The notes below the pieces were generated by a model. It was not told the origin of the DNA, ran no database searches, and saw nothing but the letters and a program-made list of their open reading frames with translations. DNA of 64,000 nt from Sphingomonas rubra (GTDB lineage: Bacteria > Pseudomonadota > Alphaproteobacteria > Sphingomonadales > Sphingomonadaceae): NCBI RefSeq assembly GCF_900115745.1, contig NZ_FOXP01000010.1, forward strand, positions 1 to 64,000, in the 5' to 3' direction. The translations under genes and the position numbers were made by a program. Shown one piece after another: positions 25,372 to 32,727 of the stretch (position 1 is its first letter; the number at the start of each line of letters is the position of its first letter).

Positions 25372-26301
25372 ATGGACAAGCAAGTGACCGCGGCCGTCGC
25401 CGCAGTGGCGGGAACGCGCGCGACGGTGCGCGCCGACGGGGACCGGATCGGCGTGGTGCTCGACGCCACCGGCCTCTCCGCCCCCGAGCGGGACGCAATG
25501 GAGGCGGCGGTGAAGATGGCCGCGCCCGGCGCCCGCGTGATCGTCACCGCCGAGCGCCAGGCGCGCGCGCTGATCGCCGTCGCCAGCGGCAAGGGCGGCG
25601 TCGGCAAGTCGACGCTCGCCGCCAATCTCGCGATCGGCCTGGCCCGTGCCGGCCGGCGCGTCGGCCTGGTCGACGCCGACATCTACGGCCCCTCGCAGCC
25701 CCGGCTGATGAAGGTCGAGGGCACCCGGCCCGACGCGATCGAGAAGCAGCTCATCCCCGTCGCCACTCCCCACGGCGTGCCGATCCTGTCGATGGGACAG
25801 CTGGTCGCCCCCGATCAGGCCATCGCCTGGCGCGGGCCGATGGCGGCCGGCGCGCTCGGCCAGCTGGTGGAGGGGGCGTGGGGCGCCGCCGACACGCTGA
25901 TCCTCGACCTGCCGCCCGGCACCGGCGACGTGCAGCTGACGATGATCCAGAAATATCGGCCGGCGGGGGCGGTGATCGTGTCGACGCCGCAGGATCTCGC
26001 CCTGATCGACGCCCGCCGCGCGATCGACCTGTTCGCCAAGGCGGGCATCCCGATCATTGGGCTGGTCGAGAACATGGCCGGTTACGCCTGCCCGCATTGC
26101 GGCACGGTGTCCGACCCGTTCGGCCGCGGCGGGGCCGAAGCAGCGGCGGCCGAGCTCAACATCCCCTTTCTCGGCCGCGTTCCCCTCGACATCGCCATCC
26201 GCACCGCCTCCGACGCCGGCGAGCCCCCCGCCGCGAGGGACGACGACCGCATCTTCGCGCCCATCGCCGCGCAGGTCGCCGGCTGGTTGCAGGATCGCTG
26301 A
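25372..26301 (+). CDS. Mrp/ApbC family iron-sulfur cluster carrier ATPase
   Basis: A 309-residue P-loop ATPase that binds and passes on Fe-S clusters. The deviant Walker A VASGKGGVGKSTLAANLA lies near residues 70-87, with VDADIYGPSQPRLM and the switch region LDLPPGTGDVQLTM. The cluster-binding CPHCG motif (C-x-x-C) is close to the C-terminus. The N-terminal MIP18-like domain is shortened to about 65 residues and weakly conserved. It starts a plus-strand run; a palindromic repeat separates it from the CoA-binding protein gene. Confidence 0.92.
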   Translation: MDKQVTAAVAAVAGTRATVRADGDRIGVVLDATGLSAPERDAMEAAVKMAAPGARVIVTAERQARALIAVASGKGGVGKSTLAANLAIGLARAGRRVGLVDADIYGPSQPRLMKVEGTRPDAIEKQLIPVATPHGVPILSMGQLVAPDQAIAWRGPMAAGALGQLVEGAWGAADTLILDLPPGTGDVQLTMIQKYRPAGAVIVSTPQDLALIDARRAIDLFAKAGIPIIGLVENMAGYACPHCGTVSDPFGRGGAEAAAAELNIPFLGRVPLDIAIRTASDAGEPPAARDDDRIFAPIAAQVAGWLQDR

Positions 26302-26338
26302 GCCCATGAGGGCAACAACGGCGTTGTCCCTCCCAAGT

Positions 26339-26423
26339 CGTCGCGCCGGGCTCGTCCCGGCGTCCAGAGCCAAGCAGCGCCTCCGCCTGTCGCCCTGGAT
26401 GCCGGGACGAGCCCGGCATGACG
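26339..26423. repeat. REP-like palindromic element, GGGCTCGTCCCG family
   Basis: Arms CGCCGGGCTCGTCCCGGCGT and GCCGGGACGAGCCCGGCATG in inverted order, with a spacer of about 40 bases that itself resembles the spacer of the copy at 19849 (AGAGCC...GCAGCGC). It ends about 10 bases before the ribosome-binding site of the following gene. Confidence 0.75.
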
Positions 26424-26440
26424 CCAGACAGGAGAAGACC

Positions 26441-26869
26441 ATGCCCCTCACCGCCGACGCCGACATCAAGGCCCTGCTCGAAGGCGCGCGCACGATCGCG
26501 CTGGTCGGCGCCTCCGACCGGCCCGATCGTCCGTCTTACGGCGTGATGGCGATGTTGCAGCGCCACGGCTACCGCGTGATCCCGGTCAACCCGCAGATCA
26601 CCGGCGAGCACGTCCACGGCGAGTTCGTCTTCCGCGACCTGTCGCAGCTCGGCGACCCGATCGACATCGTCGACATCTTCCGCCGCCCGGAGGCCGCGGG
26701 CGAGGCGGTGGACCAGGCGATCGCGATCGGCGCCAAGGCGGTGTGGATGCAGCTGGGCGTGGTCAACCACGACGCGGCCGCCCGCGCCGAGGCGGCGGGC
26801 CTCCAGGTCGTGATGGACCGCTGTCCCGCGATCGACATCCCGCGGCTGGGCGTCGCGCGCGTCGGGTAG
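26441..26869 (+). CDS. CoA-binding protein (Rossmann fold, YccU-like)
   Basis: A 142-residue protein of the CoA-binding domain family. The nucleotide-binding N-terminal part reads TIALVGASDRPDRPSYGVMA, then YRVIPVNPQ, VDIFRRPEAAGE and AVWMQLGVVNHDAA, all family hallmarks; the end has MDRCPAIDIPRL. It probably binds CoA or an acyl-CoA, and the biological role is unknown. AGGAGAAG precedes the ATG. Many bacteria carry this gene as a stand-alone unit, which fits here. Confidence 0.87.
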   Translation: MPLTADADIKALLEGARTIALVGASDRPDRPSYGVMAMLQRHGYRVIPVNPQITGEHVHGEFVFRDLSQLGDPIDIVDIFRRPEAAGEAVDQAIAIGAKAVWMQLGVVNHDAAARAEAAGLQVVMDRCPAIDIPRLGVARVG

Positions 26870-26934
26870 CGGCGTTTCCCTGTTTCCAATGGCGCGCGGC
26901 TGCGTCATGGTCGCGCCCGACAAGGGGGTGCCCG

Positions 26935-27273
26935 ATGCTGTCGCTGCTGCTGATGCTCGCCGATGTGGAGACGATGATCGCGCGGTCGCGCACGCTGACG
27001 GCGCCAGAACGCGGCTGCCGCGTGGGGCAGCCGACCGATATCACCGTGTGCGGGCGCCGCGCCGCCGATCGCTTTCGGGTGCCGTTCGTCGGCTACGAGC
27101 CGGGCGACCCGCGCGCCGAGACGGTCGCGGGCGAGCGGCAGCGCCTGCTCCACCGTACGGACGCCTGCCAGGATCGACGCGCGATCATGGTCGGCTGCGG
27201 GTCTTGGGGCCTCGGCGTGACCAGCGGCGGGGGCAAGGGCACCCGGCTGTCGGGCCGGACGCTGGCACCATGA
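26935..27273 (+). CDS. Small hypothetical protein, VCGRR motif (first of a pair)
   Basis: A 112-residue product that I do not recognise as a named family. It starts with a short hydrophobic stretch (MLSLLLMLADV), followed by RGCRVGQPTDITVCGRRAAD and FRVPFVGYEPGDP. The pattern C-x(8-12)-VCG(R/K), then a basic residue and a proline, recurs in the next gene, so the two look related. Three or four Cys suggest a disulfide-bonded exported protein. A GGGGGTG sequence lies before the ATG. Its stop overlaps the next start (ATGA). Confidence 0.6.
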   Translation: MLSLLLMLADVETMIARSRTLTAPERGCRVGQPTDITVCGRRAADRFRVPFVGYEPGDPRAETVAGERQRLLHRTDACQDRRAIMVGCGSWGLGVTSGGGKGTRLSGRTLAP

Positions 27274-27734
27274 GCCTGCTTCTCATGATCCTGGCGCAGG
27301 TGGCAGCACCCGCCACCCCGCCCCAGCGCATCTCCATCCTCGCCAGGCAATGCCCGGACCCGGTCGGCGGCGAGGTGGTGGTGTGCGGCAAGAACGACGC
27401 GCCGCGCCTGCCGCTGCCCGACGAGCGCCGCGAACCGGGCGAGATCGTCCACCACAAGGGCCAGGCGAGCCTGGACAACGGTGCCGGACGATGTGCGGTC
27501 GCGGGCTGCCAGGTCGGCGTCGACCTGTTCGGCATGGCCACCGCCGCGGCCCGGCTGGTCGGCAAGGTCGTCGACCCGAACAGCTGCTGCGACGAGCCCG
27601 GTCAGGGCACCAGCCCCGGCCTGTTGCTGCGCGACGTCGCCGGCGCCTTCCGGAAGAAGCCCGACAAGTCGAACCGCGTCGCGATCGATCTCGATGCGCC
27701 GCCGCCGCCGCTCGCCGGACGGCTATCACCCTGA
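27270..27734 (+). CDS. Small hypothetical protein, VCGKN motif (second of a pair)
   Basis: A 154-residue product, coupled to the preceding gene by ATGA. It begins with a signal-peptide-like MSLLLMILAQVAAPA and continues with ARQCPDPVGGEVVVCGKNDA and PRLPLPDERREPGE, which parallels the Cys-x-VCG segment of its neighbour. The C-terminal half has PNSCCDEPGQG and a Lys/Pro-rich end. The family is unknown to me; similar signal-peptide proteins with a VCG(R/K) segment appear in sphingomonads. Probably periplasmic. Confidence 0.6.
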   Translation: MSLLLMILAQVAAPATPPQRISILARQCPDPVGGEVVVCGKNDAPRLPLPDERREPGEIVHHKGQASLDNGAGRCAVAGCQVGVDLFGMATAAARLVGKVVDPNSCCDEPGQGTSPGLLLRDVAGAFRKKPDKSNRVAIDLDAPPPPLAGRLSP

Positions 27735-27761
27735 CGACGGGCGGCGGGGGATGACGGCGGC

Positions 27762-29066
27762 CTAGCCCAGGATCGGCATCCACAGCGGCTGGCCCGCCAG
27801 GCTCTGCGATCCCCGCAGCCGCTCCAGCGCCTGCGCGACGCAGCGTTCCGGGCCGTCGTGGGTGACGATCGCGACCAGCGCGTGGCCGTCGGCGCTGGTG
27901 CCGCGCTGGATCAGGCTCTCGATCGATACGCCCGCGTCGCGCATCGCCGCCGCGATCTCCGCCAGCACGCCGACCCGGTCCTCGACGGTGAAGCGCAGAT
28001 AGGCGCGGCCGCGACGCTCGCCGCTGTCGGCGCGCGGCGCAGCCGCCAGCGCCGCCGCCGGCATCGCGAACGGCGTACCGACCACGCCCCTGGCGATGTC
28101 GATCAGGTCGGCGACCACCGCGCTCGCGGTCGGCCCCGCACCCGCGCCCGCGCCCTGGAACAGCAGCCGGCCGACATGGTCGCCCTCCGCCACCACCGCG
28201 TTGGTCGATCCGGTGACGTGCGCCAGCGGATGGTCGATCGGCACCAGATGCGGGTGGACGCGCTGGAACAGCCCGCCGCCTTTCTGATCGGAGGGGCCCG
28301 CCTCCGCCACGCCGACCAGTCGTACGCGGTGGCCGAGCGCCGCCGCCTCGGCGATGTCCGCGCCCAGTACGTGGCGGATGCCCTGCACGCCGACGTCGCC
28401 GAACGCCGGCCGCGTGCCGAAGGCGAGGCTCGCCAGGATGGCCAGCTTGTGCGCCGCGTCGATGCCGTCGATGTCGAAGGTCGGGTCCGCCTCGGCATAG
28501 CCCAGTGCCTGCGCTTCGCTCAGCACCTCCGCGAAGTCGCGCCCTTCCGCTTCCATCTTCGACAGGATGAAGTTGCAGGTGCCGTTGAGGATGCCGGTGA
28601 CCCGCGCGATCTCGTTGGCCGCCGCACCCTCGCGCAGGCCCTTGATGACGGGGATGCCGCCCGCGACCGCCGCCTCGAACTTCAGCGGCAGGCCGCGTTC
28701 TTCGGCCAGCGCGGCGAGCTCCAGCCCATGGTGCGCCAGCATCGCCTTGTTGGCGGTGACCAGCCCGCGCCCGGCAGACAGCGCCCCGCGCGCCAAGGTC
28801 AGCGCCGGCCCGTCGGCGCCGCCGATCAGCTCCACCACCACGTCGACCTCGTCGTGGCCGGCGAGCGCGGCGGTGTCGTCCAGCCACGCGAAGCGCGACA
28901 GGTCGATGCCGCGGTCGCGCGTCCGGTCGCGCGCCGATACCGCCACCACCTCGATCGCGCGCCCGCTGCGCCGTTCGATCAGCGCGGCATTGGCGTCGAG
29001 CAGCCGCACCACGCCCGCCCCCACCGTGCCGAGCCCCGCCAGTCCCACGCGCAACCGATCCGCCAT
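27762..29066 (-). CDS. hom: Homoserine dehydrogenase
   Basis: A 434-residue enzyme that reduces aspartate semialdehyde to homoserine for threonine and methionine. The nucleotide-binding motif GLAGLGTVGAGVVRLL is at the N-terminus, GLVTANKAMLAHHG and AAVAGGIPVIKGLREG (with the family's G-G-I-P) follow, then ILNGTCNFILSKM and GYAEADPTFDIDGIDAAHKL. A C-terminal ACT domain (about 345-430, RVGVLAEIAAAMRDAGVSIE) allows feedback control. The ATG at 29066 fits the family's MxxLRVGLAGLG start. Upstream is a composite palindromic repeat. Confidence 0.94.
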   Translation of the reverse strand: MADRLRVGLAGLGTVGAGVVRLLDANAALIERRSGRAIEVVAVSARDRTRDRGIDLSRFAWLDDTAALAGHDEVDVVVELIGGADGPALTLARGALSAGRGLVTANKAMLAHHGLELAALAEERGLPLKFEAAVAGGIPVIKGLREGAAANEIARVTGILNGTCNFILSKMEAEGRDFAEVLSEAQALGYAEADPTFDIDGIDAAHKLAILASLAFGTRPAFGDVGVQGIRHVLGADIAEAAALGHRVRLVGVAEAGPSDQKGGGLFQRVHPHLVPIDHPLAHVTGSTNAVVAEGDHVGRLLFQGAGAGAGPTASAVVADLIDIARGVVGTPFAMPAAALAAAPRADSGERRGRAYLRFTVEDRVGVLAEIAAAMRDAGVSIESLIQRGTSADGHALVAIVTHDGPERCVAQALERLRGSQSLAGQPLWMPILG

Positions 29067-29080
29067 TCTCAACCCCCATC

Positions 29081-29188
29081 CGTCATGCCGGGCTCGTCCC
29101 GGCATCCAGAGCCACGAACGGCATCGCTGCTTGGCACTGGACCCCGGGTCAAGGCCCTCCTGAGTTTATCGAAGGGCCCGGGGTGACG
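29081..29188. repeat. Composite REP-like element with a nested second repeat
   Basis: The left arm CGTCATGCCGGGCTCGTCCC matches the copies at 19849, 26339 and 48437. The right arm is of another type (GGACCCCGGGTCAAG ... CGGGGTGACG) and is interrupted at 29153-29178 by GGCCCTCCTGAGTTTATCGA and so on, a half-unit of the 'gag-cgaag' repeat seen at 41985 and 44630. It lies between the divergent hom and OPT transporter genes. Confidence 0.7.
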
Positions 29189-29234
29189 AAAACCTCGCGG
29201 ACGCTCCGGCTAGGCAAGGCACGCCGCATCCGCC

Positions 29235-31208
29235 ATGCTTGAGGCCATGCAAGCCACCCACTCTCCCGCTCCCGAGCATCCCATCCGCGAACTCACCGCG
29301 CGCGGCATCCTGCTCGGCGGCCTCATCACGCTGCTGTTCACCGCCGCCAACGTGTATCTCGGCCTCAAGGTCGGGCTCACCTTCGCCACCTCGATCCCCG
29401 CGGCGGTGATCTCCATGGCGATCCTGCGCTACCTGCCGGGCGCGACCATCCTGGAGAACAACATCGTCCAGACGGTGGCCTCCGCCGCGGGCACGCTGGC
29501 GGCGATCATCTTCGTGCTGCCCGGCCTCGTCATGATCGGCTGGTGGCAGGGCTTTCCCTATCTCACCACCGCGGCGATCACCGCGACGGGCGGCATCCTG
29601 GGCGTGATGTTCTCCGTTCCCTTGCGCCGCGCGCTCGTCGTCGACACGCCCCTTCCCTTCCCGGAAGGCCGCGCCGCCGCCGAGGTGCTGAAGGTCGGCG
29701 CCGGCAGCCGGGAGGGCGCGGCGGAGAGCGCGCGCGGCCTGTGGGTGATCGTGTGGACCGCGATCGTCTCCGCCGGCTTCGCGATCCTGACGCAGACGCG
29801 GCTCGTCGCGGCGGAAGCGGCGCTGTGGTTCCGCGCCGGGGCCGGGGCCACCGGCATTTCGGGCGGCCTGTCCTTCGCGCTGATCGGCGCCGGCCATTTG
29901 GTCGGCCTGTCGGTCGGCATGGCGATGCTCGCGGGGATCGTGCTGGGCTGGTGGATCGTGCTGCCGATCCTCACCGCGGCCGCACCGCAGGCGGGCGACG
30001 TCGCTGCCTGGGCGGGCGGCGTTTTCAGGAGCGACGTGCGCTTCTTCGGCGCGGGCGTGATCGGCGTCGCCGCGATCTGGACGCTGCTGCGCATCATCGG
30101 CCCCGTCGTGAACGGCGTCCGCTCCGCGCTCGCCGTCTCGCGCGACCGGCGCGGGGGCGTGGCGATCGCGCTCGGCGATCGCGACCTGCCGATCGGGCTC
30201 GTCGGCCTCGTCTCGCTCGGCATGTTGCTGCCGATCGGGATTCTCCTCTGGTCGGTGCTCACGGGCGGGCCGCTGGCGGGATCGGAAGGGGTGCTGATCG
30301 CCGGCGCGCTGTTGTTCGTGGTCGTGGTCGGCGTCGTGATCGCGGCGGTGTGCGGCTACATGGCCGGCCTGATCGGCGCGTCGAACAGCCCGGTATCGGG
30401 CATCGGTATCCTGTCGATCCTGGCGGCCAGCCTGATGCTCGTCGGCCTGTTCGGCCGCGGCACCCCGCCGGAGACGACGCAGGCGCTGGTCGCCTACGCG
30501 CTGATCGTCACCGGCATCGTCTTCGGCGTCGCCACCATCTCCAACGACAACCTCCAGGACCTGAAGACCGGCCAACTGGTCGGCGCCACCCCCTGGAAGC
30601 AGCAGGTGGCGCTCGTCTTCGGCGTGATCTTCGGCTCGCTGGTCGTCCCCCCCGTCCTTAACCTGCTCGGCTCCACCTTGGGCTTCGTCGGTGCGCCCGG
30701 CGCCGGCCCCAACGCGCTCGCCGCGCCGCAGGCGGCGCTGATCTCGGCGATCGCCAAGGGCGTGCTGGGCGGCGATCTCAACTGGGCGATGATCGGCTGG
30801 GGCGCGCTCGCGGGTGCCGGCGTCATCGTCCTCGACGAGGCGCTCGGCCGCGCGAACAAGCTGCGCCTGCCGCCGCTCGGCGTGGGATTGGGCGTCTACC
30901 TACCGATGGCGGTGACGCTGCCGGTGGTGCTGGGCGCAGTGATCGGCGCCTCCTACGACCGCTGGGCGCGCACCCGCTCCGACCCGGAAGCGGCGGAGCG
31001 GATGGGCGTGCTGGCGGCGACCGGCATGATCGTCGGCGAGAGCCTGTGGGGCGTCGCCTTCGCCGGCATCGTCTACCTCACCAACTCGGACGCGCCGCTG
31101 GCAGTGGCGGGCGAGGCGTGGGAGACGCCGGCGCTGATCGGCGGGACGCTGCTGTTCCTGGGGCTGGTCGCGGCGATCTACCGTTACGTGCGGCGGGTCG
31201 CGGTGTAA
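29235..31208 (+). CDS. OPT-family oligopeptide transporter
   Basis: A 657-residue membrane transporter of the OPT superfamily with about 14-16 hydrophobic segments. The N-terminus holds the family pattern ELTARGILLGGLITLLFTAA then NVYLGLKVGLTFATSIPAAV, and later NSPVSGIGILSILAASLM and ATISNDNLQDLKTGQLVGAT. Bacterial members move peptides or metal chelates, driven by protons. It is a single gene, divergent from hom; ATG 29247 is an alternative start. Downstream lie about 190 bases of GC-rich intergenic DNA. Confidence 0.9.
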   Translation: MLEAMQATHSPAPEHPIRELTARGILLGGLITLLFTAANVYLGLKVGLTFATSIPAAVISMAILRYLPGATILENNIVQTVASAAGTLAAIIFVLPGLVMIGWWQGFPYLTTAAITATGGILGVMFSVPLRRALVVDTPLPFPEGRAAAEVLKVGAGSREGAAESARGLWVIVWTAIVSAGFAILTQTRLVAAEAALWFRAGAGATGISGGLSFALIGAGHLVGLSVGMAMLAGIVLGWWIVLPILTAAAPQAGDVAAWAGGVFRSDVRFFGAGVIGVAAIWTLLRIIGPVVNGVRSALAVSRDRRGGVAIALGDRDLPIGLVGLVSLGMLLPIGILLWSVLTGGPLAGSEGVLIAGALLFVVVVGVVIAAVCGYMAGLIGASNSPVSGIGILSILAASLMLVGLFGRGTPPETTQALVAYALIVTGIVFGVATISNDNLQDLKTGQLVGATPWKQQVALVFGVIFGSLVVPPVLNLLGSTLGFVGAPGAGPNALAAPQAALISAIAKGVLGGDLNWAMIGWGALAGAGVIVLDEALGRANKLRLPPLGVGLGVYLPMAVTLPVVLGAVIGASYDRWARTRSDPEAAERMGVLAATGMIVGESLWGVAFAGIVYLTNSDAPLAVAGEAWETPALIGGTLLFLGLVAAIYRYVRRVAV

Positions 31209-31396
31209 TCGGCTGCCCGTTTGGACATCGGTTTCATCGTTGTCCGGGCCTCTTGCAAAGCCTTTACTGAATCGGCCCACGAAGAGCGCCGGCGGCGAAG
31301 CCGCCGTCGGACGGGCTCAGGCTTCGCCGACCCGCCGGCCGGGCGGGGCGCTGCGCGCTGCGCGCTGCGCATCGGCGCGGGCGCCTGCGCCCCGCC
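31209..31396. other. Intergenic region with a small hairpin and GCGCTGC iterations
   Basis: No gene visible. It has the palindrome CGGCGGCGAAGCCGCCG (about 31290-31306) that could end the OPT transcript, and near 31350 the septamer GCGCTGC repeated three times. GGCCTCTTGCAAAGCCT near 31250 recurs almost exactly near 56620 (GGCCTCTTGCAATGCCT). Confidence 0.45.
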
Positions 31397-32722
31397 TCAC
31401 ATCGCCTTCAGCAGCTCGCTTACCGGCATGAACGCGAACCCGATCGAGCTGTCGGCGATGCCGTACGGGATGAACAGCGTGTCGTTGTGCCGGATCGCCC
31501 CGCACGAGTAGACGACGTTGGGCACGTATCCCTCGCGGTCCTGGTCCTTGGCGGCGAGCAGCGGCTCCTTCATCCGCCCGATCACCTTGGACGGATCGCG
31601 CTTGTCGAGCAGCACCGCGCCGATCGAGTATTTGCGCATCGCGCCGACGCCGTGGGTGAGGAGCAGCCAGCCCTCGTCCAGCTCGATCGGCGGCCCGCAA
31701 TTGCCGAGCTGGACCAGCTCCCACGGATATTTGGGGGTCAGGATCTTCTGCCCGTCCTCCCAGTGCGTGAGGTTGTCGGACTTCAGCAGGAACACGTTCT
31801 CGCCGTCCGACCGGCCGATCATCATGTATTGGCCGTCGACCGTGCGCGGGAACAGGCCCATGCCCTTGTTGCGGCTCGCCGCGCCCGACATCGGCACCAG
31901 GTCGAACGCGCGGAAATCACGCGTCCGCATCATCTCCGACTGGATCTGCGAGCCATTATAGGCCGTGTAGGTGCCGATCCATTCCCACGTGCCGTCGTCG
32001 TGCTGGAAATGGACGAGACGCAGGTCCTCCAACCCCTTGGACTGCGCCTCGGTGATCGGGAAGATCACCGTGCCCGACAGCGTCGAATCGCGGTGGCGAT
32101 GCACCGTCACCTCGCCCGTCGGCGCCTCGTCGCTCGCCCGCGCGATCATGTCGGTGGCGGTGGCGAAGGGCGGCTCGGGCGCGAGCATCATGCGACAATC
32201 GTCGGTGATGATCCCCTCACGGAACGCCACCGACGAGATGTGCCCCTCGCCCACCGCGCGCATCGACATCAGGATGCGAAGGCTGCCCGGCGGCATGCCC
32301 GACTGATCGAAATGCGGCACCGCGCTGGGGTTCATCAGCGCGGCGGCGGCGTAGCTGTACTCGTGGCAGAAATAGGCGCCGATCAACTGGCGCTTCTCGT
32401 CGCCGATCGTGCGCCCGTCCAGCCCCAGCAGATCCTCGATCTGGTCGTAGCGGGTCATGAACACGCGCCGGGTCTGCCAGTGACGCGCCTCGAAATCCTT
32501 GAGCACGATTTCCAGCTGGTCGCGCGCCTCCTCGGCGGACATCTCCAGCACCTCGCCCACCAGCCGCTCGGTCCGGCCCGGCACGCCGCCGATGCCGCCC
32601 ACCGCGATATGGAAAGGCCGTACCACCACACGGGACGGGTCCGCGTGGAGGCGCATGTCATGCGTAACCAGATGCATCGTGGAGAAGCGCCTCGACTGGT
32701 GACCCGTGTGCGCCACCTCCAC
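31397..32722 (-). CDS. Glycoside hydrolase family 130 protein (mannosyl phosphorylase type)
   Basis: A 441-residue protein with the five-bladed beta-propeller pattern of GH130, whose members phosphorolyse beta-mannosides. Visible segments are YAAAALMNPSAVPHFDQSG, SLRILMSMRAVGEGHISSVA, RNKGMGLFPRTVDGQYMMIG and VQLGNCGPPIELDEGWLLLT, all typical. The first codon is GTG at 32722, five bases after the stop of the glycosyltransferase gene; ATG 32677 is an alternative. Substrate is unknown: beta-1,4- or beta-1,2-mannooligosaccharides are likely from family knowledge. The gene is co-transcribed with the upstream two-domain glycosyltransferase, so the two probably handle the same mannose-containing glycan. 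Confidence 0.82.
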   Translation of the reverse strand: MEVAHTGHQSRRFSTMHLVTHDMRLHADPSRVVVRPFHIAVGGIGGVPGRTERLVGEVLEMSAEEARDQLEIVLKDFEARHWQTRRVFMTRYDQIEDLLGLDGRTIGDEKRQLIGAYFCHEYSYAAAALMNPSAVPHFDQSGMPPGSLRILMSMRAVGEGHISSVAFREGIITDDCRMMLAPEPPFATATDMIARASDEAPTGEVTVHRHRDSTLSGTVIFPITEAQSKGLEDLRLVHFQHDDGTWEWIGTYTAYNGSQIQSEMMRTRDFRAFDLVPMSGAASRNKGMGLFPRTVDGQYMMIGRSDGENVFLLKSDNLTHWEDGQKILTPKYPWELVQLGNCGPPIELDEGWLLLTHGVGAMRKYSIGAVLLDKRDPSKVIGRMKEPLLAAKDQDREGYVPNVVYSCGAIRHNDTLFIPYGIADSSIGFAFMPVSELLKAM

Positions 32723-32727
32723 CTGTG

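Noticed and set aside
31340..31375. Tandem GCGCTGC repeats as an origin or regulatory iteron
   Set aside because: Only three short units in a GC-rich gap; there is no DnaA-box-like sequence or partition gene nearby.
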